Assembly (NCBI RefSeq): GCF_030687575.1 | Contig: NZ_CP117439.1 | Coordinates: 4,021,501 to 4,085,500 of the forward strand | DNA: 64,000 nt | Source of the DNA: Pseudomonas sp. FP2309 | GTDB taxonomy: Bacteria; Pseudomonadota; Gammaproteobacteria; Pseudomonadales; Pseudomonadaceae | Reading direction: 5' to 3' | Part shown: positions 8,356 through 17,366 of the stretch, piece by piece | Position numbering within the stretch: position 1 is the stretch's first letter | Layout of the letters: every line of letters starts with the position of its first letter | The notes under the pieces: model-generated | The model's database searches: none | Told to the model about the DNA's origin: nothing | What the model saw: only the letters and a program-made list of their open reading frames with translations | Program-made: the position numbers and the translations under genes

Positions 8356-11300
8356 TCAACCGCTGGTAAACCGCTGCCACTCCTCCCCCGTCAATTGCGC
8401 GATCAAGGTATTCGCCGCACTGGCCCGTGACACTTGAACGCTGCTCGCCCGCAGCAGGTAATCACCTTCGGCCATCTCTCCGCTTTCCACCTGCGCCAGC
8501 GCCTCTTCCAGTTCTCGATCGTATTGGCCCAGACGCGCCTCGAAACGCGCGCGATGGTTGCGCTCCAGAAACTGCACCCAATACTCCTCCTGTGCCAGCA
8601 ATGCGGGCCAGTCGTGCTGCGCATGCGCCGCCATCACCCGCTGGCGCATCGTGGCGAACGCGCCCAAATCCGGTATCTGCAGCGCTCGGTCCAGTCGCTC
8701 GTGAAACCCAAGGGGCAGATCCAGGCTCGCCGACAACGCGATGCGACAGGCAAGCATACGGCTGCTCGCCAGGCGCCAGGACTGCTCGGGATCGGCACGC
8801 AGCACAATCGCCTCAATGGCCTTGAGCCGATGCCACGCGCGAAAGCAGTTCAACACCGGCGCGGCCTGCGCGCCTGGCGCACGCGCAAGCAATTGGATGG
8901 GCAGGAACTTGAGCTCCAGGTCATTCAAGGACAGCAGCCAGCCATCGGCGCCTCGATGGTGCTCGAACCGATGCTGAAACAACGTCAAGGCCAACAACTC
9001 GTTCTCGTTGGCGCTCTCGATCAACTGCCACACGCGGCGTGTCAGGTCCTCTCGCAGCGCCCGATATCCTGGCGTCGTGAGCAATGGATAATCCGCAATG
9101 TTGTTCAACAGCGCGAAGAAATGCTCGGACATCGGGCGTTGCTGCAACTGCTCCCACAGCGTCTGATGACGAGGAACCTCACTGACAGACAACACCGCCA
9201 GCCAGCGGTCTGGCCGTGCGCGCGCTGACGCTAGGTCACCATTCAAGCCAAAGTAAATATCCGATTGCCCTGGCTGATCACGGTAACGTCGCAGCAACTG
9301 GAGCGAGCCCTGAGACAGGGGGTTGCCGTGCAAATTCATGCCGCGATGGACATTCGCAAACAGGTACAGGTCATGACTGGTCAATACCGATATTCGGTTG
9401 TCGCGAAGATCGAACACCTCAAGCGCTCTCAGGGTGACGGCCCCGCGAGGCAGGTGCTCCAACTGGGTGTTACGCAGGTTGAGCACGCGCAAGTTCACCA
9501 ACGGATACAGGTTCAAATGCTGCCCCAGCCGCAACGGGTTGTTTGATAAGTCCAGTTTTACCAGGCTGGTCAACTCAGACAGCAATGTCACATCACCGAG
9601 CCGTGGTTTGATCCGGTTGCTGGAGAGGTTCAGCAGCGATAAATAGCGCAACTGGGCCAACCCCAAGGGCAAGTGCTCCAAATGATTGTGATCAAGCAGG
9701 ATCCAGCGAACTTGCGGAAAACACCGCAGAAAACCGCTCGGCACGGTCGTCAGCTGGTTACTTTTAAGGCTCATCACTTTGACGTGGCCAAAGTACGCCC
9801 CCAGCTGCGGCAGGTCGTTCAAAGCCAGGTCATCAAGATTCAACTCGTAGGGTACGCCGCGGCTGGAGTCCTCTTTACGCCAACAGCGCCGAATACGCTC
9901 GGCGGCTTCATGGCGCGCCGCCTGCTCGGTGATCACTCCTCGTGCACGCCAGCGCTCGAGCGCGTTATCCATGACCTCCCGTTCCTTGAACAAAAAGCCA
10001 ATCGCCTGGTCCCGCTCGCGTACCGAATCGCTGAGGTTCTCCAGTAATTCGAGCGCTTGCCGATCGGTCTTGGCCGGAAACAATTGGCGCAACCGGGCCA
10101 GCTGTTCACGGTCTACCGGTCCCAGTTCGTCACCGCCGCTCAAGGGATAGCCGATCCGCCCGTCAGCCAGGCGACGCGGCGGGTTGTACCAGGGGTGCCG
10201 ACTTATTTCGAGCAGCGTGTCTGCAAACGCCCCATGACGGGTCAAACGGTGGCCAATCTGCGCGGTAAGCTCTTCGATGGCGCCTGGGTGAGCGTACCCG
10301 AACGCCTCACGTTCGGCGGGCGTAAGCAGGTCTAACAGCACAGCAAGGAAAGCACCGGGGTCGCCCGTCGGTTGCCCGCCATCCTTGCCGCCGGGGATAT
10401 ACGCCTGGTACTGCGCGGCAATGGGCTCCAGCACTCGGACTTGCGTGGTGTCGACGGGGCCGATGCTGTCAATCAGGCGCCCTCTTTCCCACACCTCGAC
10501 ACGTAAATCACCCGGCCAGCCCTGAATGTCCGGCAAGGTGTGCAGGATCAACCTGGCGCTGTCCTCATTCATCGCTGCCGACAGATACACCCCCTCTATC
10601 GCCCGGTTTTTGCGCAGGTACCGCAACCACCAACGCACGGTGCGCATCATGCTCAACGGCACGCGCCCCGCCTCCAGACTTTGGCGTTCCATCGCGGTAG
10701 CCGCGCGTACCATGTCGTCGACGACAGCCGCGGTCAAAGCGGGAAAATCGCGCTGTATCACCTGCCCCAACGGCTCGGACGACAGCGCGCTTTTGTGCGT
10801 CAGCGTTTTGAAAAAAAGGCGTTCCATTTGCGCCTGATCGAGTTCGACCTTGCTTTCAAGCACCGTCACCTGATCGGCACGCCCCACCCCTGCACGCCCC
10901 ACCAGCGCGTCCGCCTTGTCGGGGCCGACCTCCCCCAGCAGTTCATCGAAAAAGTCCCGCCCAACGTCCACCCCGGCTTTGACCCGTTGATGAGCATTGA
11001 AGCGTTCGAGGGTGTCCAGCAGCATTATGGGTGGACGCTCATTGCGCACATGCACGCGGCGCAGCATGGCTGCCGTCACACCGCTGATCTGCTGAATCTG
11101 TTCGATGGCATCCGGTGAAAAACCACGCACCCTGGGGCCCAAGCGGTAAAACGGTTGCTGCCCGTCCCAGGTCAGCGGGTTTTCCCATTCATGCCGCCAG
11201 GCGCCAACGCCGTTATGAGTCAACAGCGGTGCATAGGCATTGATCAGCGACGGGTGCCGGATACGCCAGGGTTGCAGCGGCCCGGCCTGATCTACCTTGA

Positions 11301-14262
11301 AACTCATGCCCTCGATAAACACGTAGTGGTCGGTTTGCGAAGGGTAAAGACCCAGGGCATCGGGCTCGGAAAGCTCGAGCGGCGCGGTGCTGGCGTAGGC
11401 AGCAATCTCGCGTCGCCCCAGAAAAAACGCACCCTGCGGTGCACGATTGCGCAGCAGGGTGCGGGCAACCCGATACCGTAGCTCGCTGATCGCCTGGCTG
11501 GCGTTCTGCCCAAGCCGGAGCAGATTGCGTTCGGTCAGTTGGCTCACCACAGCCTCATAAAAACTGTCGACACCGGCCAACACCGCTCCGGTACGCGAGG
11601 TACGGTGGTCAAACACTGAAAACCGCCCGCGGCGCTGATCGATCACGACGATCGTTCGGTCCCATGGGCCTTTAGAAACATACGGCACTGCCTGGTCGGC
11701 GCCGCACACCACCAAGCCCTGGCCCGTCAGGTCGCGCACCAAGTCAGGGGCAAGTTGCGCCACCCAGCGTTGGGTTTGCCGGTCGAAGCGACGCGGATTA
11801 AAGAGCCCATCGATAAGGGTCTCTCGGCGGGCCACCTGGCGGGCGGCACGCAGGGCGTTATACAGCGCCTCGGGTTGCAGTTGCGAAAACAGCAGTTGCG
11901 TCTGTTGATGCTCGGACAGCGGGTGTTCGCGCAGTACATCCAGCAGCCGTGCCCGACTCAGGCCGGGGTGCAGCGCCTGCAATTGGGTGATCACCGCCGG
12001 CACCGCCGGGTCATCACCCACGCTGTCCGGCAACAATCGACGCACCGAGGCAGCGGCCCCCTCAGCCTGGGCTCGGGTGGCGTCGGCAAACTGCGTCAGC
12101 GCATCGAACAAGTCGACTTTCACGGCCTGGGCCAACGCCGCCAGTTGTTGGCGAAGCGTAGGCCCATCCGCCGCGAAAATATCCGGCAACAGGGCCTCGA
12201 TCGCCTGAGGCAAATGGACGCTCAGTCGACGCGGTTCGGCATAGGCGAATTGATAGTTTTCCAGCACGCTGACGCTCACCGTCTGCGTCGTCGGTTGCCC
12301 TCCATCCTTGCTGTAGCGGCGTATTTCCAGGCCTTGGGCGTTCCTGATACTCAACGACGTATCCACCGGCCAGCGTTCCAACTGGGTAAGCAACGGCGCC
12401 ATCACGTCAACGGCACCGACCGGCACCGGCGCCGTCAAATCGGCACCGCCCGCCACCCACTCGATCAAGGTGTCGGCCCTGAACCGCTGCACCGCCTCGA
12501 CCAGTGAAGCTGACGGCGGCGCACCGTCCCAAACCCGGTTCAACACCTCCCGCGAGGTGCTGCTGGTCTCAAGCAGCGCTTCCAGTTGCCGGGCGGGCGC
12601 TTCCTGACTGCCCAGCATGCGCTCAAGCAGTTGCGGGCTTGTCAAAGACTGCGGCGCAGCCACAGCGCCAGGCATTTGCGCCAATCGACGATGCAACCGC
12701 TGATGGCGACGCTGCACGCTCAGGGCCAGACGCGTATGCAACCGGCCACTGATCAGTAAATCAGCCAGGTCGGTGAAGCCCTGGAGCAATTCTCCGGACT
12801 CACCTTGCAGCGCCTGGTAAGCCCCCTCGCGAAACGATTGCTCCAATGCCACGAACATTGCGAACGCACGCACCCGCCCCAAGCCTTTCAACGCACCGGG
12901 AACCGGGATCAACAACAGGTTGAGAATTTCATTGATCAGGGTCTGGAACAGTTCGATCACGGTCGGCATAAAGCCCGGCGTTTCATTGGCCAGCTCCTGC
13001 AGGTTGGCCCGGCAGCGCTCGATATAGAAATCGTTGAGGCTCACGACCGGCACCTTGTGCACCTCGTCACGCACGTAGCCGATGCTTTTGATGCCGTCGA
13101 TCCTCGGGATCGATTGCGCGAGGGAGTGGATTAATTTGGCGAACCCCTGCAGGTTGCGGGGCGGCGGGGTGGATCGGGCGATTTTTTTCAGACGGGCGCA
13201 GTCACGCAACGCCATCATTTGGTACAGCCAATCGACCTCTCCCAAGCGGTAGAAGGCCTGGAAGTGCACATGAAATTCCTCGCAGGCCTTGCGATGGCTG
13301 TCGTGGTGACGCATCGCTCCGCCAGGCCTGTTCGGGAAAAAGCTGAAGGCCCCCGGGCAGCCATCGACGGCAAACACGATGTGGGGAATGTTCAGGCTGT
13401 CCCCTGGGGGAGCGCCCACGTATTGCCCGGTCAAGCCAATGTTCTGAGGCACCCAGCTGTAGCTGTCGATACCATAGGGGATGAACAACCGCATCTCTTC
13501 CACCCGACCCCAAGGCACCTCCCCTGTCAGCGCCCGTCTGACACACTGGTATTTTTGCCTGTCGATACGGCAGACCCCGCCGCTTCTATGCGCGTCTATC
13601 AGGGCAAACTCAAATTCCGCCCGCGCCAGCGCGATCATCAGCGTGCCCAGCACGCCGCCAGGCTGCAGCGCCTGATCGACCTGGGCTTTGAGCTGCCCAC
13701 CGATATCGAGCCGGCGCACCAGCGCGATGAAATCCCCGGCGCTGGCGTTAATGCCAGGGTCCAGGTAACTGGCGTCGGCCAGGCCGGTGCGTCCGGGGTA
13801 ACTCCAACCGGTGAGGCCGTCGTAGTTCATACACGCGGCGTCCCACAGCGTGATACTGGCGACTTTCACCACCTCGTCATCCTGGGCGGCACGGCGCACC
13901 CGGTCCGAGCGCTGCAGGTAACGGGTGTGTATCCGCGCGGCGGTGGGATCGACCTCCTCGCCAGTCAGGGTTTTCAGCTCGCTGCGAAGTAACGCCAACG
14001 CCTGGTGCTGGAAGAGTTCAGTCAGTTGGCCAATGGCTTTCTCCTGGGCGCTCTGCGCATCGATCCAGGCTTTCTGCAGGCGCACGTACTCGAGCTTTTC
14101 CTGGTCGTCGAGCCTTTCGAGAAAACGCCCAAGTTTGGCGCGCTGCACATCCAGGGTTTGCAGGACAGACCACTCGGCAGCGGCCATCACGGGCTCGCGA
14201 CGCTGGGCCATGAACACCGACAGCGGGTCATCCGAGACGGCGGGGGTAAGCGGTTCGACCAT
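8356..14262 (-). CDS. Giant LRR protein with dermonecrotic-toxin-like N-terminus and NEL-type E3 ligase domain (catalytic Cys apparently lost)
   Basis: 1968 residues. The long N-terminal region resembles the DUF6543 (dermonecrotic-toxin-like) part of large Pseudomonas toxins, with a hydrophobic stretch near 425-465 (NEILNLLLIPVPGALKGLG). About six leucine-rich repeats span about 1470-1655 (LNLSSNRIK, LDLSNNPLR, LNLRNTQLEHLP), then a NEL domain runs from about 1700 to the end. NEL enzymes are secreted ubiquitin ligases with a Cys in a CxD motif. Here the matching spot reads Arg-Gly-Ala-Asp-Gly (Gly1771, codon GGC at 8950-8952), so the nucleophile seems replaced. AGGA precedes the ATG. It stands alone between cysM and a DTW gene. 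Family relatives are host- or competitor-targeting effectors; the target here is unknown. Confidence 0.85.
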   Translation of the reverse strand: MVEPLTPAVSDDPLSVFMAQRREPVMAAAEWSVLQTLDVQRAKLGRFLERLDDQEKLEYVRLQKAWIDAQSAQEKAIGQLTELFQHQALALLRSELKTLTGEEVDPTAARIHTRYLQRSDRVRRAAQDDEVVKVASITLWDAACMNYDGLTGWSYPGRTGLADASYLDPGINASAGDFIALVRRLDIGGQLKAQVDQALQPGGVLGTLMIALARAEFEFALIDAHRSGGVCRIDRQKYQCVRRALTGEVPWGRVEEMRLFIPYGIDSYSWVPQNIGLTGQYVGAPPGDSLNIPHIVFAVDGCPGAFSFFPNRPGGAMRHHDSHRKACEEFHVHFQAFYRLGEVDWLYQMMALRDCARLKKIARSTPPPRNLQGFAKLIHSLAQSIPRIDGIKSIGYVRDEVHKVPVVSLNDFYIERCRANLQELANETPGFMPTVIELFQTLINEILNLLLIPVPGALKGLGRVRAFAMFVALEQSFREGAYQALQGESGELLQGFTDLADLLISGRLHTRLALSVQRRHQRLHRRLAQMPGAVAAPQSLTSPQLLERMLGSQEAPARQLEALLETSSTSREVLNRVWDGAPPSASLVEAVQRFRADTLIEWVAGGADLTAPVPVGAVDVMAPLLTQLERWPVDTSLSIRNAQGLEIRRYSKDGGQPTTQTVSVSVLENYQFAYAEPRRLSVHLPQAIEALLPDIFAADGPTLRQQLAALAQAVKVDLFDALTQFADATRAQAEGAAASVRRLLPDSVGDDPAVPAVITQLQALHPGLSRARLLDVLREHPLSEHQQTQLLFSQLQPEALYNALRAARQVARRETLIDGLFNPRRFDRQTQRWVAQLAPDLVRDLTGQGLVVCGADQAVPYVSKGPWDRTIVVIDQRRGRFSVFDHRTSRTGAVLAGVDSFYEAVVSQLTERNLLRLGQNASQAISELRYRVARTLLRNRAPQGAFFLGRREIAAYASTAPLELSEPDALGLYPSQTDHYVFIEGMSFKVDQAGPLQPWRIRHPSLINAYAPLLTHNGVGAWRHEWENPLTWDGQQPFYRLGPRVRGFSPDAIEQIQQISGVTAAMLRRVHVRNERPPIMLLDTLERFNAHQRVKAGVDVGRDFFDELLGEVGPDKADALVGRAGVGRADQVTVLESKVELDQAQMERLFFKTLTHKSALSSEPLGQVIQRDFPALTAAVVDDMVRAATAMERQSLEAGRVPLSMMRTVRWWLRYLRKNRAIEGVYLSAAMNEDSARLILHTLPDIQGWPGDLRVEVWERGRLIDSIGPVDTTQVRVLEPIAAQYQAYIPGGKDGGQPTGDPGAFLAVLLDLLTPAEREAFGYAHPGAIEELTAQIGHRLTRHGAFADTLLEISRHPWYNPPRRLADGRIGYPLSGGDELGPVDREQLARLRQLFPAKTDRQALELLENLSDSVRERDQAIGFLFKEREVMDNALERWRARGVITEQAARHEAAERIRRCWRKEDSSRGVPYELNLDDLALNDLPQLGAYFGHVKVMSLKSNQLTTVPSGFLRCFPQVRWILLDHNHLEHLPLGLAQLRYLSLLNLSSNRIKPRLGDVTLLSELTSLVKLDLSNNPLRLGQHLNLYPLVNLRVLNLRNTQLEHLPRGAVTLRALEVFDLRDNRISVLTSHDLYLFANVHRGMNLHGNPLSQGSLQLLRRYRDQPGQSDIYFGLNGDLASARARPDRWLAVLSVSEVPRHQTLWEQLQQRPMSEHFFALLNNIADYPLLTTPGYRALREDLTRRVWQLIESANENELLALTLFQHRFEHHRGADGWLLSLNDLELKFLPIQLLARAPGAQAAPVLNCFRAWHRLKAIEAIVLRADPEQSWRLASSRMLACRIALSASLDLPLGFHERLDRALQIPDLGAFATMRQRVMAAHAQHDWPALLAQEEYWVQFLERNHRARFEARLGQYDRELEEALAQVESGEMAEGDYLLRASSVQVSRASAANTLIAQLTGEEWQRFTSG

Positions 14263-14335
14263 TTCTCTATTCCTGAAAAAAGGTCAGCCTATCCCGCCGC
14301 ATTCCAGCACACCGGTAGCTATGTAGCGCGCTGCA

Positions 14336-14926
14336 TCACGTGTGGTTTTTCTCAAAAACCGCGCGGCCCATCGCCGCGATCTGCCCGTCGATCAGTGCTT
14401 CGAACGGGGCGAGCAACGCCTCGAACGAACGCGGTGCTTCCAACACCTGCAACGCCTGCGCAATGGCCTCCACCGTCGACAACGCGCCCGGCCCCGGCGC
14501 CTTGCGCAGGCGGTAACGGGAGACGCTACCCGCGGCCAGGGTGACCCTCGGCAACGCCGCCAACAGCGGATTGAGATGCAGCAGCTTGCGCGCCTTGCGC
14601 CAGGTGCCATCAGGCACCACCAGTAACAGTGGTTGCTCGCTGGACGCGTAGGTGCAAAGCGGTTGGGCGTCATCGGCCGGGAACAACAGCCGCGCCTGAT
14701 AGCCCGGCGGGTTCAATAACGTGGCCAGGTCATCGAACACTTCGCCCACCAGCAACTGCGCATTGTTGAGCCCCAGCGCCGCCAACCGCGCGGTATTGAG
14801 CGCATGGTTGACCTCGCTCGGATGCTGCAACAGCAACACGCGGGTGCGGCTGTCGAGGCTGGGGATCAGCGCGCAAAGGCAATGGGTGATGGGCCTGAGA
14901 CAACGGCAGCATTGGGGTCTGGACAT
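14336..14926 (-). CDS. DTW-domain protein, probable tRNA-uridine aminocarboxypropyltransferase
   Basis: 196 residues with the N-terminal Cys-rich motif CCRCLRPITHCLC and a DTW-family core: VVPDGTWRKARKLL (the DTW signature with an inserted Gly) and STVEA. Family members such as E. coli TapT (YfiP) add the acp group to U47 in the variable loop of tRNAs, using SAM. It ends about 73 bases from the giant LRR gene and starts 4 bases from the end of the LysR gene upstream, so it may be read from that transcript. Family assignment is firm; the tRNA site is inferred. Confidence 0.88.
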   Translation of the reverse strand: MSRPQCCRCLRPITHCLCALIPSLDSRTRVLLLQHPSEVNHALNTARLAALGLNNAQLLVGEVFDDLATLLNPPGYQARLLFPADDAQPLCTYASSEQPLLLVVPDGTWRKARKLLHLNPLLAALPRVTLAAGSVSRYRLRKAPGPGALSTVEAIAQALQVLEAPRSFEALLAPFEALIDGQIAAMGRAVFEKNHT

Positions 14927-14930
14927 GGTT

Positions 14931-15824
14931 TCAGGCCTGATTGAGCTGGGCTTTGAGTAAGTCGCGGAAGGTCTGGATCAGCGGTTCGCGGCTGCGCCCA
15001 CGGCGCATGATCATCGAGAACGGCGCCTGGTAGCCGAAGGTCGCCGGCAGCAGCACGCGCAGGTCGCCCTTGTCGGCCCAGGCCTGGGCGTAGTGCTCGG
15101 GGAGGTAGCCGATATAGGCGCCGGACAACACCAGGATCAGTTGCGCCTCCATACTTTCCACCGTGGCCGCGCTGTGCTTGAACCCGTGGCGCGCCAATTC
15201 CGCCTGGCTCCAGTAACCGCGCCCGACCATGCGCTGCTGGGTGATCACCTGTTCGGGAATGCGCCGCTCGTTGAACAACGGATGCCGCGTGCTGCAATAC
15301 AACCAGTGCTGCTCTCGGTACAGGGGCATGTAGATCAGCCCGCTCATGCGGTTGGAAAACGCGCCGATGGCCAGGTCCAGACGATTGTCCTGCACACCCA
15401 ATTGCAATTCGTAGGGGCTCATCACCGACAGATGCAGGTGCACCGCCGGGTGTTCCAGGCTGTAGGCGCCGATCACCTCGGCGAACGGCAGCGCCTTGTC
15501 GCTGACGGTCGAATCGAGCACGCCGAGCTTGAGGGTGCCGCGCAGCTCGCCTTTGAGCGCGGCGGCGTATTGCTCGAAGCCTTCGAGCTCGCCCAGCAGG
15601 CGCAAGGTTTCCTGGTGGAACAACTCGCCCTTGCTGGTCAGGCTGAAGCCGCCGCGACCGCGATGGCACAACACCAGGCCCAGCGCCGATTCGAGCTGGC
15701 TCATATAGGTGCTGATCGCCGATGTGGACAGGTTGAGTTCGTGCTGGGCATTGGCGAACCCCTGGTGGCGCACGACGCTGACGAAGATGCGCAGGAGTTT
15801 CAGGTCGGGCAAGGCATTGGCCAT
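14931..15824 (-). CDS. gbuR: LysR-type regulator divergent from gbuA (GbuR-like)
   Basis: 297 residues from the ATG giving MANALPDLKLLRIF; longer in-frame extension runs into the divergent promoter and is not LysR-like. An N-terminal winged helix (about 5-65, FVSVVRHQGFANAQHELNLSTSAISTYM) is followed by a periplasmic-binding-like effector domain. Divergence from gbuA with a 148-base shared promoter region matches the P. aeruginosa gbuR-gbuA arrangement, where GbuR activates gbuA with 4-guanidinobutyrate. The assignment is by context plus family. Confidence 0.82.
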   Translation of the reverse strand: MANALPDLKLLRIFVSVVRHQGFANAQHELNLSTSAISTYMSQLESALGLVLCHRGRGGFSLTSKGELFHQETLRLLGELEGFEQYAAALKGELRGTLKLGVLDSTVSDKALPFAEVIGAYSLEHPAVHLHLSVMSPYELQLGVQDNRLDLAIGAFSNRMSGLIYMPLYREQHWLYCSTRHPLFNERRIPEQVITQQRMVGRGYWSQAELARHGFKHSAATVESMEAQLILVLSGAYIGYLPEHYAQAWADKGDLRVLLPATFGYQAPFSMIMRRGRSREPLIQTFRDLLKAQLNQA

Positions 15825-15867
15825 GGTCGGCTCCGGGGTTGATCGGGGGAGTCTACCCGCCCGTAAT

Positions 15868-15937
15868 AGTTTAGAAAAATCTGAACTAAGTATTTGCCCC
15901 AGCCGATTCTTCGCTCTCTGCGCTTTTCGCAGAATCG
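15868..15937. promoter_or_regulatory. Candidate regulator-binding dyads between gbuR and gbuA
   Basis: Two inverted motifs lie in the divergent promoter region. One is TTTAG...CTAAG around 15869-15889, with the loose T-rich/A-rich form of LysR sites. The other is CGATTCT...AGAATCG spanning about 15903-15937, with inner TCGC/GCGA-type pairing. Either could be the activation site for the LysR protein or a leader hairpin in the gbuA transcript. Read from the sequence only. Confidence 0.4.
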
Positions 15938-15972
15938 ACCCCTGATAAACACAACAACGATGAGGCACTCCC

Positions 15973-16923
15973 GTGGACAAGATTTTCCACCAACCACTGG
16001 GCGGCAACGAAATGCCGCGCTTCGCCGGCATCGCCACCATGATGCGTCTTCCCCACCTGCAAACGGCCAAAGGCCTGGACGCCGCGTTTATCGGCGTACC
16101 CCTGGACATCGGTACTTCGCTGCGCGCCGGCACCCGCTTCGGGCCCCGGGAAATTCGCGCCGAATCGGTGATGATCCGCCCGTACAACATGGCCACCGGC
16201 GCCGCGCCATTCGACTCGCTGTCGGTAGCCGACATCGGTGACGTGGCGATCAACACCTTCAACCTGCTCGACGCCGTGCGCATCATCGAAGAGGCCTACG
16301 ACGAGATCCTCGAGCACAATGTGATCCCCATGACCCTCGGCGGCGACCACACCATCACCTTGCCGATCCTGCGGGCGATCCATAAGAAACACGGCAAGGT
16401 CGGACTGGTACACATTGATGCCCACGCCGACGTCAACGACCACATGTTCGGCGAGAAAATCGCCCACGGCACCACCTTCCGCCGCGCCGTCGAAGAGGGT
16501 CTGCTTGATTGTGATCGCGTGGTGCAGATCGGGCTGCGCGCCCAGGGCTACACCGCCGAAGACTTCAACTGGAGCCGCAAACAGGGTTTTCGCGTGGTCC
16601 AGGCCGAAGAATGCTGGCATCACTCCCTCGCCCCGCTGATGGCCGAAGTGCGCGAAAAGGTCGGCGGCGGCCCGGTGTACCTGAGCTTTGATATCGACGG
16701 CATCGACCCAGCCTGGGCACCCGGCACCGGCACCCCGGAAATCGGCGGGCTGACCACCATCCAGGCGATCGAGATCATCCGTGGCTGCCAGGGCCTCGAC
16801 CTGATTGGTTGCGATCTGGTAGAAGTTTCGCCGCCCTACGACACCACCGGCAACACCTCGCTGCTCGGCGCCAACCTGCTGTACGAGATGCTTTGCGTAC
16901 TGCCCGGCGTGGCGCATCGCTGA
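15973..16923 (+). CDS. gbuA: Guanidinobutyrase (ureohydrolase family)
   Basis: 316 residues, starting at a GTG with GAGG seven bases upstream. It hydrolyses 4-guanidinobutyrate to GABA and urea in an arginine breakdown route. All dimanganese ligands of the arginase/agmatinase fold are visible: GGDHTI (His126), DAHADVND (Asp149, His151, Asp153) and SFDIDGIDP. The sequence is very close to P. aeruginosa GbuA as I remember it, closer than to agmatinase. The stop overlaps the next start (TGATG). Confidence 0.92.
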   Translation: MDKIFHQPLGGNEMPRFAGIATMMRLPHLQTAKGLDAAFIGVPLDIGTSLRAGTRFGPREIRAESVMIRPYNMATGAAPFDSLSVADIGDVAINTFNLLDAVRIIEEAYDEILEHNVIPMTLGGDHTITLPILRAIHKKHGKVGLVHIDAHADVNDHMFGEKIAHGTTFRRAVEEGLLDCDRVVQIGLRAQGYTAEDFNWSRKQGFRVVQAEECWHHSLAPLMAEVREKVGGGPVYLSFDIDGIDPAWAPGTGTPEIGGLTTIQAIEIIRGCQGLDLIGCDLVEVSPPYDTTGNTSLLGANLLYEMLCVLPGVAHR

Positions 16924-17345
16924 TGAGCACGCAGGAGGTGGTGCAGGCCGCCGCCGATCTGGTAGCGGCCTTCACCCGCAATGACCGCGCGGCCTACTTC
17001 GGCGCGTTCACGGCCGATGCCAGCTTTGTGTTTTACACCCTCCCCCAGCCGCTGCTCAGCCGCGATGCCTACCAGGCGTTGTGGGACAGCTGGCGCCGGG
17101 ACGAGGGCTTCGAGGTGCTGTCGTGCACCTCAAGCAACGCGTTTGTCAGCGTACAGGGTGACGCGGCGATTTTTGTGCATGACGTGGCCACCGAGCTGCG
17201 CATGAACGGGGAGCAATTCTTTAGCCAGGAACGCGAGACCATTGTCTTCAGACGGCAAGGGTCTGGCACACAACAAAAACAAGGCCTGTGGCTGGCCTGT
17301 CACGAACATTTGTCCGGTATGCCGGAAGGGCTGCCGCCCCCTTAG
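16923..17345 (+). CDS. NTF2-like (SnoaL/DUF4440-type) protein of the gbu locus
   Basis: 140 residues from an ATG overlapping the gbuA stop, so it is coupled to gbuA. The pattern (VAAFTRNDRAAYFGAFTADASFVF ... AIFVHDVATELR ... ETIVFRR) is that of a cone-shaped NTF2-like alpha+beta barrel; no catalytic residues are obvious. A gene of the same kind occupies this position in P. aeruginosa. It probably assists guanidino-compound metabolism, for example by binding a small ligand, but that is a guess from context. Confidence 0.8.
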   Translation: MSTQEVVQAAADLVAAFTRNDRAAYFGAFTADASFVFYTLPQPLLSRDAYQALWDSWRRDEGFEVLSCTSSNAFVSVQGDAAIFVHDVATELRMNGEQFFSQERETIVFRRQGSGTQQKQGLWLACHEHLSGMPEGLPPP

Positions 17346-17366
17346 CCAATGTGATCGGAGCTGATC

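Noticed and set aside
8356..14262. Type III secretion effector status of the LRR-NEL giant
   Set aside because: No adjacent chaperone, no secretion genes and no readable export signal; kept only as toxin- or effector-like.
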